A stretch of 64,000 bases of DNA, from positions 53,616,221 to 53,680,220 of the forward strand of contig CM060731.1 in the NCBI GenBank assembly GCA_030704615.1, read 5' to 3'. This DNA comes from Takakia lepidozioides. Lineage: Eukaryota > Streptophyta > Takakiopsida > Takakiales > Takakiaceae. Positions within the stretch are counted from its first letter, which is position 1, and each line of letters starts with the position of its first letter. The notes beneath the pieces were generated by a model, which did no database searches, was not told the DNA's origin, and saw only the letters and a list, made by a program, of their open reading frames with translations. The position numbers were made by a program, and so were the translations under genes. This document shows positions 1 to 10,289 of the stretch, in pieces.

Positions 1-134
1 CCCAATCCTCAAGTCCCGCATCACGGACTTCGCCCTCTTATCCTTCCGGTAAGCCTTCCGGATCTTCCTTTGGAGCGCCGTCTCGCCCCTGTACACCAAC
101 ATGAGCTACTGCTTTCTACTTAAAGCATCGACCA

Positions 135-977
135 TCACACCGTCCCGTCCCGGTTTGTACTGGATATCCACGTCGAACACCGCCAAAGTATCTTGCCACC
201 TAAGTTGTTTTGGGGACAACTTAGGCTGCATAGCAAAATATTCACCGTGACATTATCCGTGAACACCTTCACCGGGTTGGAACCAACATAGTGGCGCCAA
301 AGCTCAAGGCAATGCACCATCGCCTTCATTTCCTTCTCATGCGTAGGCCATCGTCGCTCCACTTCATTCAGTTTCTTACTTTCGTAAGCCACTGGACGTC
401 CATCCTGCATGAGTACATCCTTTATTGTGAAGTCCGACGTATCCGTATGAATCTCAAATGGACGGTCGAACTCCGGGATTTTGAGGACTGGAGCTTCCGC
501 CATCCGCTGCTTCAACTCGGCAAAAACTTGGCCACAAAAGGTGTTCCATACCCAGACTTTGGATTTACACAGAAGGTCTGATAGCGGCCCCGCGATCTTG
601 GCGAAATTTCTCACATACTTCCGGTAATAGGAGGCGAGTCCTAGGAAGGATCGCACTCCTAGGACCGAAGTCGGAGGCTCCCAGTCCAAGATCGCCCTCA
701 CCTTTCTGTCATCCATTTTGATCCCATCCTGTGTAATCACATGCCCCAGGAACTCCACTTTTGTGACCCCGAATTCGCACTTTGAAGCTTTGGCATACAG
801 CTTCCTTTCTCGCAATTTCTGGAACACCCTTTCGAGGTGCTCCAGGTGCTCTTCCTTTGTTTTCGAGTACACCAGTATGTCGTCGATGTATACGATCACT
901 AAGTCATCCAACCACTCCTGGAAAAGGTTGTTCATTAGCGTGCTAAAGGTCGCAGGTGCGTTGAGCCCAAAAGGCAT
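135..977 (-). pseudogene. pol: Reverse transcriptase C-terminal half plus RNase H (chromovirus pol)
   Basis: An open frame of 280 codons starts just after an in-frame TAG (plus 981-983). It begins with the RT motif MPFGLNAP (one residue short of the usual FGLTNAP) and carries the catalytic YIDD motif near residue 31. The FLGH and FLGLASYYRKYV motifs of the RT thumb and connection follow, then RNase H (HTDTSDF, AYESKKLN, HEKEMKAMV). The end of RNase H is frameshifted at about 230. The homologous second copy is at 58.6-59.1 kb. The product would copy element RNA into DNA in cytoplasmic particles. It is not functional as it stands. Confidence 0.9.
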
Positions 978-980
978 TAC

Positions 981-1223
981 CTAGAACTCATACGAACCAT
1001 ATCTTGTTATGCACGCGGTCTTCTCCTCATCTCCTTCTTCCACTCGGATCTGATGATACCCGGAGCGCAAATCGATCCGGCTGAAATACTTTGCTCCTGA
1101 CAACCGATCGAAGAGGTCGTCGATCCTTGGCAGAGGGTACCGGTTCTTGATAGTCACCTTATTCAGGGCCATGTAATCGACACACATCCGCAGCGTCCCA
1201 TCCTTCTTGTCTGCGAATAGCAC
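981..1223 (-). pseudogene. pol: Reverse transcriptase N-terminal segment
   Basis: Eighty codons with the RT fingers and palm motifs [24 protein letters not shown] and [15 protein letters not shown], where the D of [10 protein letters not shown] is the first catalytic aspartate. The frame stops at a TAG (plus 981-983) directly before VMPFGL. Other family members have Leu or Gln there. The upstream protease ORF is joined through a frameshift at about 1230-1245. Confidence 0.9.
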
Positions 1224-1242
1224 CGGGGTTCCGTAAGGTGAC

Positions 1243-1959
1243 TTACTCGGCCGGTTGTACCCCCTTTGACATTAGATCCTTGAGCTGAGTCTTCAGCTCG
1301 ACCAACTCTCTGTGGCTCAACCGGTAGGGCGCCTTGGCAGGCGGTTCCGATCTCGGTATCACCTCAAGCTTGTGGTCAACTCCCCTTCGCGGTGGCAAGC
1401 CGCTTGGTAAATCCTCCGGCATCACATCCTGGTATTTCTCCAAGATCCCCTTAATCCAATCTGGGCTCGGCTCCCCATCGCCTTCTCCTTTCACTTGTCT
1501 TACGTAAAGCAAAAACTGGGGCTCGTGTGACTCCTCCACGGCCCACTCCCTTGCTAACAGAAGGTTTATTCGCCCTCCCACAGGTTTGGGCGTTTCCGAC
1601 ACTCGTAAAACTTCGCCACCATTCCCACACGGCAGCGTGACTACTCTCTTGCGGCCATCTATGACCGCTCCGGATTTGCTCAAAAAGTTCATCCCCAAAA
1701 TGAGATCCACTCCATCGATCTCGCAAATGGTGAAGTTCTCACGTCCCTCCCAACTCCCCAGTTGAAGAGGAACATCGAACGCCAACCTCGTCGCCAATTG
1801 TGGTTCTCCTTTGGCAGAACGCACCTCAATAAAGGCCCCCACGTCACTTGTCAGGAGCCCCAGCTTTCGTGTCGTTGCCGGTGTCATGAAGGAGTGCAAC
1901 GTTCCTGTGTCCACCAACAACGACACGTTAGTTCCGGGAATTATCCCATCCACGAACAA
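1243..1959 (-). CDS. pol: Retropepsin-like aspartic protease and linker to RT
   Basis: A 238-codon frame. Near residue 16 is [11 protein letters not shown], the catalytic DTG of single-domain retropepsins; near residues 90-95 is DLILGMNFL, the usual (I/L)LGxxFL strand. The tail ([20 protein letters not shown], then [10 protein letters not shown]) is the standard gypsy linker before RT. It would cleave the Gag-Pol polyprotein. The first Met is a late choice; the real frame should continue from gag upstream across a disruption near 1985. Confidence 0.85.
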   Translation of the reverse strand: MFVDGIIPGTNVSLLVDTGTLHSFMTPATTRKLGLLTSDVGAFIEVRSAKGEPQLATRLAFDVPLQLGSWEGRENFTICEIDGVDLILGMNFLSKSGAVIDGRKRVVTLPCGNGGEVLRVSETPKPVGGRINLLLAREWAVEESHEPQFLLYVRQVKGEGDGEPSPDWIKGILEKYQDVMPEDLPSGLPPRRGVDHKLEVIPRSEPPAKAPYRLSHRELVELKTQLKDLMSKGVQPAE

Positions 1960-2100
1960 TAATTGACTTCCTTTACGTAGGGCGCCAGTTTCCTAAGAGT
2001 AGTTACCTACCTTGCAAGTCTTGGCGACCACCGCTTCCACCAAGCGGCTGATGGACTCTTCCGACAGCTCTGTGGTCGCCCGAGTCATGTTCAATTGTCG

Positions 2101-2990
2101 GGGCTTTGCGCACTTCTTAGTCATGTGTCCGGGCTCCCCGCAATTAAAGCACACTCCATCAAAGGTCGCATTTTGTCCGCCATAAGGCGTCGCACCTGAT
2201 TTTTCTTTCGGAGCACCGGATATCGTCTTGGCGCGTGAAGGCCCTCCCTTCGATTTCCACCTTGTCTTTTGCCCCTAGGGACATCCGAGAAGCATTCATC
2301 CCTCTCAATTGCCTCGTTCAAAGTCTTAGGTGGCTTCTCCTCCAACTTCCGTCTGGCCCATGGGGCCAGTCCTGCCACAAAGTTGAAGACCATTTATGGT
2401 TCTGCCATATCCGCGACTTCGAGCAACAGCACATTGAAACCCTGAACATATCCCCGAATGTCATCTATTTGCTTCAAATTCCTCATCTTATCCCGGGCGA
2501 GCTAGGACGCGTTGAGGGGCACAAACTGTCTCTTCATCAGTTCCTTGAACCCAATCCAGTTCAAGGTTTCCGGGTTTGGACCTCGGTCATGAAGGCGTTT
2601 CTGCCACCATTGTTGAGCATAGCCCCTCAAATAGGTGGGAGCCACTTCCACCCGATCCTCGTCACTCAACTTGGCCGCCCGGAAGTACTGCTCTAGCTCC
2701 AAGAGCCAGGTATTGAGTGCCTTCCGATTTCAGACGCCCTCGAAGGTGCCGGGTTCCTTAGGCTTCACCTTAAACTTTGCCTTAGTGGAAGTGGCATTAG
2801 CCGCCTTCAACACGTCTTTCAACGTCCCGCCAACTGCGCCAATAACCATTCCCAAAATGTTGCTGGCATGGGAGGCATATGTTGGTTTGTCGGGGCTCTC
2901 AGGGATTCCTCGGGCTTCGACTCCTTAGATTCCTCCCGTTCTTGAGCGGCCTCGCTTTCAAAAGCATGCATCGCTTCCTCAAATGGCCGT
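2101..2990 (-). pseudogene. gag: Gag remnant with CCHC zinc knuckle
   Basis: Three frames together make a gag. The segment at 2502-2702 has the retrotransposon gag core (ELEQYFRAAKLSDEDRV, YLRGYAQQWWQKR). The segment at 2121-2393 continues it (APWARRKLEEKPPKTLNEAI). A CFNCGEPGHMTKKC zinc knuckle lies at about 2113-2154 but in another frame, so at least two frameshifts separate the parts. A charged N-terminal stretch can be read down from about 2970. Gag would form the particle and bind element RNA; this copy cannot. Confidence 0.8.
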
Positions 2991-3500
2991 GTCAAGTTAT
3001 TTTATCACTAGTGTGAAACTAGCTAGGAAATAGCTAGCTTTTACATATTGACATTTGGGATTGGCCCAAGTGTCAATCCAGGGGTCAAGGCAGATTTAGG
3101 CCCTGGAGTGGTTATCTTCACGGCAAGCGCATGAGGCTCATCTTTCTCGAGTTGAGCCTCACCGCGCCTAGCTATGGCGCCGTAGTGTGGATTCCCCATG
3201 GCGTGGGGTGCACTTGGCTTGACTTGTATTTGAGTGATGAGGTTATATATGCATGAGTTTATGCTTCAGATTTGTGAGCTTGTGCTTGTATTCTTCTTCT
3301 TTATCACTCGAGAAAGATCAGCTCGTATCTATGAGTGCTAGATACGAGTTAGTTGTAGCACTTGTGGTTTTTGCTTGAGATTGAGAGAAACCAAGTTGTT
3401 ATGCAAGGAGCACCATGGAGCTCTTGGTTGTTAGAAGCGGAGGCGATGTGGGTTACGAGGTGGTAGACCTTGGCATTCGATCTTCAGCTTCAGAGATGAA
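2990..3500 (+). repeat. Possible LTR or promoter-like sequence, unproven
   Basis: The stretch starts TGTCAAGTTATT, has a TATA-like TTATATATG at about 3241 and contains no coding potential that I trust. Retrotransposon LTRs often look like this, but no second copy is present, so it may be something else. It abuts the gag remnant of the inverted element. Confidence 0.25.
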
Positions 3501-3769
3501 AGCACCATGCTGCAGGTAATTCCAGAGCACCTTGATGGTTTCAAATTGTGTACATGCATGAGCAAGCACGATTGGGAAGAGGACCAGTCAAGAGCAGGTT
3601 ATAGTGGCTTTGGTGGCAAAGCTGAGAACTGGACCTGGGAATGCGAGCTTTCATTGTGTGAAGGATTGCAAGACCAAGCGAAAGGGCTGATTTGGCTTGG
3701 GGCAAATCAATGCACTTTGTGGAGTATGGTGAGATTGGGTTTCAATCTCGAGCTTCAGCATTGAGAGGG

Positions 3770-4520
3770 CTCTTGTCATGGCAAGAGCAGGGCTGGAACA
3801 GGAGCTAAGAGGTGCGGCAAGGCCATGGAATGTGCACCTGGGGTTTCAGAGCTTGGAAGAAGAGCTCTTGCACCACAAGAGAAGTGTCTTGTGGCTGGAA
3901 ATGTAAGCCTTAGGGTTTCAGGAGCTTGGCAAAGGCTGTGGAGTGCTTAGTCTTGTCTTAGAGAGCATCAAGGAGCCAAGGAGCCAAGATAGGGGGCTGA
4001 TATCTCTTGTGTGAAGAGGTTGCATGTGTGGAGCATGTATTCAGCTCATTGAAGCTTCCATCTTCAAGCTTGGAGGGCAAGCAAGGAAGAGGGAAGGGCT
4101 GACTTCCCTTATGTGAGGGCAATGTATGTGTGGAGCATGCTATCAGCCTGGTGAAGGCTTGCACTTTTAGGTGTGGGAGTGCAAGGAAGGAAGGAAGGGG
4201 CTGGTTTCCCTGTAGGGCATGTAGAGCATGCTTTCAGCCTGCTAAAGCTTGTATTTTCAGGTTTGTGGGTGCAAGAAATGAAGCAAAGGAGCTGATTCTC
4301 TTATGGTGAGAGTGGGGCATGTGTGGAGCATGCCTTCAGCCCATTGAGGCTCTTGTTTTCAAGCCTTAGAGAGCTAGAACGGAAGGTCTAGGGCTGGTTT
4401 CCACTTGGAGTGAAAGAAAAGCACTTGTAGGGCCTATGTGAGTTGGGGTTTCAACTTCAAGCTTGAAGGGAGCGCAACTCTTGAAGCAACAGGTGTAGAG
4501 GGCTGGAATAGGCTCTAAGA
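3770..4520 (+). repeat. Degenerate ~100-115 bp tandem repeat
   Basis: A unit containing GTGTGGAGCATG, then TTCAGCC(T/C), then an AAGCTT-like box, then AAGGAAGGGGCTG-like sequence, recurs at about 3980, 4085, 4190, 4280 and 4390 with heavy divergence. No gene is visible. The open frames here are short and biased by the repeat. Confidence 0.6.
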
Positions 4521-4837
4521 CAGATGTTATGGCCAATGAGAGTGCTTGAATGAGTGCTCACAAGGGCTGGGAACCAGCAGGGCTTGGTTGTTTGCCATTG
4601 AGTTTAGTGGCGTGTTTGGGGAGGCTAAGTGAGAAAGAAGGCTTGGTTTGTGGCAACCACCTCATGGCTTAGGGCTACTATGGTGGTGTGTGGGAGCCGA
4701 AAGAGCAAGGATACCTTGCTGATTTCCTCACAGCCACCATAGCTCGGTGGAAAGAAGCCTAGAGTCCAAGAGACACAAACCCTAGCTTGGCATGGCTAAA
4801 CCCCTTGGAGAAATGGCTAAACTGCCAGAGCGGCCAT

Positions 4838-5515
4838 GTGTGGGGCTGTGACAGGCTGTGGCAAGCTGTGATGGGCTATGAGGGGCTGTGACAGGCTGTG
4901 GCGAGCTGTGACAGGCTGTGCCCTGTGCCCTGTGGGGCTGTGACGGGCTGTGTCAGGCTGTGGCGAGCTGTGAGGGGCTGTGACAGGCCGTGCCTGAGGC
5001 CTTTGAGGCTGTGACGGGCTGTGAGGGGTGTGACAGGCCGTGCCTGAGGCCTTTGGGGCTGTGACGGGCTGTGAGGGGCTGTGACAGGCTGTGCCCTGTG
5101 CCCTGTGGGGCTGTGACGGGCTGTGTCAGGCTGTGGCGAGCTGTGACGGGCTGTGACGGGCTGTGCCCAGTGGCCTGTGGGGCTGTGACGGGCTGTGATG
5201 GGCTGTGGCAAGCTGTGACAGGCTGTGATGGGCTGTGATGGGCTGTGACAGGCTGTGCCCTGTGCCCTGTGGAGCTGTGACGGGCTGTGATGGGCTGTGA
5301 CAGGCTGTGCCCTCTGGCCTGTGGGGCTGTGACGGGCTGTGACAGGCTGTGGCAAGCTGTGATGGGCTGTGATGGGCTGTGATGGGCTGTGACAGGCTGT
5401 GCCCTGTGCCCTGTGGGGCTGTGACGGGCTGTGTCAGGCTGTGACAGGCTGTGCCCAGTGGCCTTTGGGGCTGTGACGGGCTGTGCGGGGCTGTGACAGG
5501 CTGTGCCCTGAGGCC
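4838..5515 (+). repeat. GGCTGTGACGG minisatellite
   Basis: Roughly 11-bp units of the form GGCTGTGACRG, GGCTGTGATGG or GGCTGTGGCRA run for nearly 700 bp, with a CCTGTGCCCTGTGG variant inserted every 80-150 bp, which gives a higher-order pattern. Long open frames rich in His, Ser, Gln and Pro on the minus strand are products of the repeat, not genes. Confidence 0.95.
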
Positions 5516-5519
5516 TTGT

Positions 5520-6130
5520 CGCGCGGCTTTTACTCACCCATCCCTTCGCTATCCGAGGCGGAAACTCCAAGATAGAAGAGTTGGAAATCTCTAAGTACTC
5601 AGCCCGCGCAGAACAATCAGTCATGACCTACAGCTAGTGTATCATGGGGGTGTTTCCTATTTGTTTCCCTTTTTGCATTCATCTTAGCTACCTTACCATT
5701 GATAATTAAGTATTAGTTTGCTTCATCAATCTATCGGTTTCCTTCACTCATCCATTCAATCCACAGCTTCACTCAGATCTCTCTACACAGTGTGATTGTA
5801 TCGTGTAAGTATCAGATTATGATTTATCAGGTATCAGGCCGAAGCCATTATGTCTCTAATCTGCTCTACAATATCACTACCGCTTTGCATATAACAAGCA
5901 TCTACTAATCCTCTTTCCTCCTTCACCGTGCTCTCCATCTTTTGCTTCCGATCTCCGCTCCAGCCTGACTAAGAAGTCCTCCTCCGAATAATGATGATCC
6001 TCCTTCATTCCCCGTTTCTCCCTTTATCCTCCTATTCGCGGTTCTAACCGTTTCCCTCTCTAACCGTCGTCTGTGAACTAACATGTTCCCTTCACAGGTG
6101 TTGTTCCCCACAGTCGTTCCCTATTATCGT
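5520..6130. other. Unassigned spacer between two minisatellite blocks
   Basis: About 600 bases of mixed composition with no convincing coding region, repeat or RNA gene. It separates two arrays built from the same GGCTGTG core, so it may be an insertion into one former array, but I see no terminal repeats or duplicated flank. Confidence 0.4.
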
Positions 6131-6330
6131 GACAGCTGTGTCAAGCGGTGACTGGCTGTGTTTGGCTGTGTCGGGCTGTGACTGGCTTTGTGGCTGTGCC
6201 GGGCTGTGACTGGCTGTGTGGGCTGTGTCGGCTGTGTGGGCTGTGTGGGCTGTGTGGGCTGTGTGGGCTGTGACGGGCTGTGTTGGCTGTGTGGGCTGTG
6301 ACGACTGTGACGGGCTGTGTTGACTGTGTA
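6131..6330 (+). repeat. Second GGCTGTG minisatellite
   Basis: About 200 bp of GGCTGTGTC, GGCTGTGACT and GGCTGTGTG units, including five consecutive GGGCTGTGT units at about 6230-6275. It lies just 3' of the long minus-strand ORF and shares its core with the array at 4.8-5.5 kb. Confidence 0.9.
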
Positions 6331-6489
6331 ACCCCCCTCTACAGTGCGCTGCTGTCACCCCTAAGGCTCCTGTTGGTCTCAGTCTGTGCAAAAATTAAGG
6401 GTACCCTACAGATCCCGTATAAGTGTCTAAGTCCCCTACAGTCCTCTAACATTACCCCTTCCGCCCTCAAAAAGTCGTGTCCTCACGGT

Positions 6490-8132
6490 TTACTGTTTCC
6501 GAGTAGCAAACCTTTGTGAGTGAGCACCTTGTTGACGTTGAGAGTTTCGTGGTGGACTGTGTGTACGAGCCCGAGGTCTGTCTCTGGTTGATGGAGATGG
6601 TTGATCACTACCTGGATAAGTGAGGCCTTCTGGAGGCTGATATCGAGGTAATCTTTCCGGCATAGGAGATCCCCTTTGTTTCTTCTCTTCCATCTGAATT
6701 GCATAGTCTTCTCCCATGTCAAAAGAATTCTGTGAAGAAACAGTTGTATCAGAATCCTCATCGCCTCTCAGGTGTTTTAATTTTCGAACTTTTTGTGGAA
6801 TCATCTGGGGTATACAATGCTGTCCTACCATGTCTGGAAGTTTGTATTTTACAACTTGGTGTAACCGCTGAACAGCAAAATTGGTGTAGGCACTGAGCTC
6901 CTTGTCTGTCCAGATGAGTGGGGTACCAATTACTGGTGCAGCATGCAAGTACTTCCATGCCACATGTCCCTTATAGAAAATGTCATCAAGTCCGAATTTC
7001 TGTGTTGACAAATGGTTGCAGGCTGCTTGAAACCATGAACGAATTTGAGAATCCTTCTGCATCATAACTTTTGGGTCATATAGGTACATATGAGGTGGCA
7101 CCGAAGGTAATACCCAATGATCTCCACTGGAGTAACTTTGAAAGCGTGTTTGCATCTTTTGTTGCTCAATGTGGTAATGTACCAGAAAACAAGCAGCGTA
7201 GTATAGCCCGCACCCCATGACAATACTTGCTATCTCCTTGGTCTTGGTATAAATGAGTCCATGTACAACCTGGAAAGCAACCAATTCCCTCAACATGGTA
7301 CCTGCCTCGTGCCAGTATTGTGCAAAGTGATGATCTTCAATATGTCGATTGTTTGGAAGAACTTTAGTCCTAGTTGCCACTGGCAGCCAAATACGCATGA
7401 TTTGGTAGTAATGTGCGAATGACTGTGGAGGACTAAATTCTTTCCAAGCCAAATCCAACATGATGGGAATTTGGTTGAAAGGCATAAGCATAGCCCTGCT
7501 GTACTCCCTTGCAGCTGGAGTTTTAGGTGGGTTAAAAGCGGCATTGCCCCATACCTCCGGCTGTGGTGGCTGTGGTGTGGTTGTAGTAACCACAGGTTCA
7601 GCTACTGGTACACTGACCTGTTGTGGTGGTGGTGGTACTGGCTCCTGTATCATTGGCATCTCCTGCACCTCCTGTGAAGACTGAAAAGCCAAAGTTCTGG
7701 CTTGTAAATAAGAAGCCATTAGCTGGTCCTGAGGGATATAGACTCTTTGGTCGATGTTTGAAGTGAGGTCTTCCACTTGAGTCTGGAGTCCGTCTACATC
7801 CTCTTGTAACTCTGCTATCCTACTATAGACATTGTCTATAGTAGTTGTGGCAATGTTCTGCACCTGCAGTCTGAGCTCATTCATCTCGCTTTGGGTGAGC
7901 TTCCGTGGGCTTTTGCCCTCTACTGGCCCTTGTGCTAACCAGACCTGCATAAGGCTGTTATCCACCAAGCTGCTTGTGGTTCCCCTGAGAGTTTGCTCCT
8001 CTCTCAGCTTGTACAATTCCAACTGGTGTTGTAAAGCCTCCATGCGCTTCGCCTGTGGCTCAACCAATTGCGCATAGGCAGCAAGTAGATTATTGGCTTC
8101 CTTCCAAGCCTTGTTACTGACCGCGATTTCAT
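6490..8132 (-). CDS. Unrecognised protein: coiled coil, Pro-rich linker, conserved-looking core, basic RS-rich tail (5' end in gap)
   Basis: The frame is open from the gap edge (8132) to a TAA at 6490-6492, about 547 codons, with no stop. The N-terminal ~110 residues look helical and heptad-like (ELYKLREEQ, ELRLQVQNIA, ELQEDVDGLQTQVEDL). A Pro-, Gln- and Val-rich linker follows, then a ~230-residue core rich in W, H, Y and F (NNRHIEDHHFAQYWHEAG, GCGLYYAACFLVHYH, KFGLDDIFYKGHVAWKYLH), then an acidic patch and a C-terminal tail rich in Arg, Ser, Pro and Gln (RDRPRARTHSPPRNSQRQQ). I know no family that fits. A coiled coil plus globular core plus basic tail would suit a nucleic-acid-binding capsid or Gag-like protein, but there is no CCHC knuckle. 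The start lies in or beyond the gap; an ATG reading MIKKLER at 8654 is one possibility if the gap length is right. Confidence 0.6.
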
Positions 8133-8632
8133 NNNNNNNNNNNNNNNNNNNNNNNNNNNNNNNNNNNNNNNNNNNNNNNNNNNNNNNNNNNNNNNNNNNN
8201 NNNNNNNNNNNNNNNNNNNNNNNNNNNNNNNNNNNNNNNNNNNNNNNNNNNNNNNNNNNNNNNNNNNNNNNNNNNNNNNNNNNNNNNNNNNNNNNNNNNN
8301 NNNNNNNNNNNNNNNNNNNNNNNNNNNNNNNNNNNNNNNNNNNNNNNNNNNNNNNNNNNNNNNNNNNNNNNNNNNNNNNNNNNNNNNNNNNNNNNNNNNN
8401 NNNNNNNNNNNNNNNNNNNNNNNNNNNNNNNNNNNNNNNNNNNNNNNNNNNNNNNNNNNNNNNNNNNNNNNNNNNNNNNNNNNNNNNNNNNNNNNNNNNN
8501 NNNNNNNNNNNNNNNNNNNNNNNNNNNNNNNNNNNNNNNNNNNNNNNNNNNNNNNNNNNNNNNNNNNNNNNNNNNNNNNNNNNNNNNNNNNNNNNNNNNN
8601 NNNNNNNNNNNNNNNNNNNNNNNNNNNNNNNN
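8133..8632. other. Assembly gap of exactly 500 N
   Basis: Five hundred Ns. The round number suggests a placeholder, so reading frame across it cannot be assumed. Confidence 1.
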
Positions 8633-8924
8633 TCCTTTCAAGCTTCTTTATCATTGTGCTAGACTACTTTATTGTGCCTATATGTGTGGTGTGGTCTGGA
8701 CAGCGATGTAGTTGTGTAGCGATATGTATGCGCACGACAGGTTTCATAATGAGCATTGCATAATAGTGGGGCTCCACCCACTGATATTGCAAGTCTAAAT
8801 GTATATTTATATAAATGGCTTCTGAAATAATTAATTAAAATGCCGAGAAAAACAAAATATAACAATGTTTGAAAAATAAATGTGGGGTTTGTATCGTATT
8901 GGTAGTTAAAAAAGTTGAAATGAA

Positions 8925-9180
8925 AGGGACGCAAATCTGAGTAATAAAATTACTGAATGAAACTGAATATAATGGAATTGGATATTATAATATAGCTAAA
9001 AGATAAATTTGAAGAGATAAATTTGAAAAGAATTGGATGTTATAGAACTGTACATTGGATTACTAAACTGAAGGGAATTAGGAATATAATGGAATTGGAT
9101 GTGATAAAACAACCCCTAATCTGAAATGAACTAATGAATATAATGGAATTCCAGAAGAAAAAAAAAAACACATTTGTTAA
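8925..9180. repeat. AT-rich transposon end with repeated GGAATTGGAT motifs
   Basis: The motif AATATAATGGAATTGGAT and variants occur four or five times (about 8964, 9030, 9088, 9136), next to a GGGACGCAAATCTGA box at about 8927. Inverted copies of the same arrangement occur at 54985-55140 and 61600-61735, including the TCAGATTTGTGTCCC counterpart at about 61714. This looks like the subterminal region of an interspersed DNA transposon family. Confidence 0.6.
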
Positions 9181-9189
9181 TTTTCAAGT

Positions 9190-9530
9190 ATAACTAGGGT
9201 AGCATGTGTCGTTGGCCCAAGTGTCCAGCGTCATCTAAGTGTAAGTGCAATCCCCTATGTATCCAAAGACCCTCATATTTGGGAGATCTATGGTAGCATG
9301 TGCTGTTGGCCCAAGTGTCCAGTGTCATCTAAGTCCAAGTCCTATGTCAAGGCCCAAGTGTGAAGAATTGAAATCTAAGCCCAAGTGCAATTTCCTATGC
9401 ATCCAAGTGTTTCTCTCATGTAGAGGCCCAAGTGCGACCTCCATTAGTGTCCAATGTCATCTAAGCCCAAGTGCAATCCCCTATGCATCCAAAGACGTCG
9501 CAGTTTAGGAGATCTCCACGACATTGTTCC
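9190..9530 (+). repeat. Degenerate tandem repeat (GGCCCAAGTG units)
   Basis: GTTGGCCCAAGTGTCCAG, then TCATCTAAG, then CCCAAGTGCAAT, then CCTATGCATCCAA recurs about three times with insertions (9210, 9305, 9420 onward). No coding function is supported. Confidence 0.6.
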
Positions 9531-9575
9531 AATAAAGCCCACTTTGCTATTTTTGCAATTTCCCATGTTGAGGCT

Positions 9576-10089
9576 TCTCATTTTTGAATAATTGGGTCTT
9601 TAAGTCTCATGTGTGGGCCATGCAGTGGGCCCCACGCACGGACGAGGGGTGGTTTCGGGTGACCCCGCCGCAACCCATGACCCGGCCCGGGTCCGCAAGG
9701 TAAGGGTATGCCGCAGGTAGGATCCGCAGGCCGTGACCTAAAGGTGGGTCCACCCTCCTAGGCCACGTTGGGGTTGACTGCGGCTGTTTTCTAGGTTAAG
9801 AGATAAAAAAATTGCGGGTATTGCAATAAGCAATCGGTAGTGTGGTGGTTGGGTGTAGTAAATGATATCTGTGAGGTTGTGGGTTTAGCTTTGGATGGTG
9901 TTGTATGTGCATTAATGATGGTCTTTTTTTTACGGGTGAGTTTTTCCGGAAAATTTTCTAAGTCCAGAGCAGACCCGGACCCGCGAGTAAACCGGTTGTC
10001 GGTGGTCGCGTGGAAGGCGGGGGTGACCCCGCGTTTGTGTGTCCGCTTGGCCCACACTGGCGTTTAGACCCAATTATTCAAAAATGAGA
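9576..10089. mobile_element. MITE-like element, 514 bp, with ~24-bp terminal inverted repeats
   Basis: TCTCATTTTTGAATAATTGG at 9576 is matched in inverse at 10066-10089. Similarity continues inward through a TGTGGGCCA box (about 9614 and 10047). The interior is GC-rich and contains GTAGTGTGGTGGTTGGGT (9837), which resembles a tRNA-like A-box. No transposase is encoded. Flanking DNA repeats a CACTTTGCTA block on both sides, so the target site is itself repetitive and I could not define a clean duplication. Confidence 0.7.
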
Positions 10090-10120
10090 GGCCGGAGGCT
10101 TCATATATTGATATTATATC

Positions 10121-10285
10121 CACTTTGCTAGTTTTCGCGAATTTCCAACGATCAAAAGCACTTGTAATTCCAAATCTCCCACATGAAGGGCCAATCATTG
10201 CTCCAGGAAAGCCCACTTTGCTATTTTCCCGAATTTCCAACGACCAAAAGTACTTGAAATTCCACATCTGCCACACCATATATCC
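10121..10285 (+). repeat. Tandem duplication of ~90 bp
   Basis: CACTTTGCTAGTTTTCGCGA through CTCCCAC at about 10121-10182 is repeated with about 85-90% identity at about 10213-10275 (CACTTTGCTATTTTCCCGAA). A partial third copy precedes the MITE at about 9540. Confidence 0.7.
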
Positions 10286-10289
10286 AAAA

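Larger units (their letters stand above)
1..2990 (-). mobile_element. Ty3/gypsy chromovirus fragment, truncated by the window edge
   Basis: Read on the minus strand from 2990 down, the order is gag, zinc knuckle, aspartic protease, RT and RNase H, the normal gypsy order. The first ~480 bases match 58633-59130 in the same orientation, and the 57.2-59.1 kb copy carries the integrase and chromodomain missing here, so both belong to one family. Frameshifts in gag and a stop in RT make this copy non-autonomous. I could not place an LTR with certainty: only the right flank is inside the window. Confidence 0.9.

Noticed and set aside
4876-5624. Two long His/Ser/Gln/Pro-rich minus-strand proteins
   Set aside because: They are translations of the GGCTGTG minisatellite; several overlapping frames are open at once for the same reason.
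8004-8662. Open frames spanning the gap
   Set aside because: They consist mainly of N and cannot be supported.
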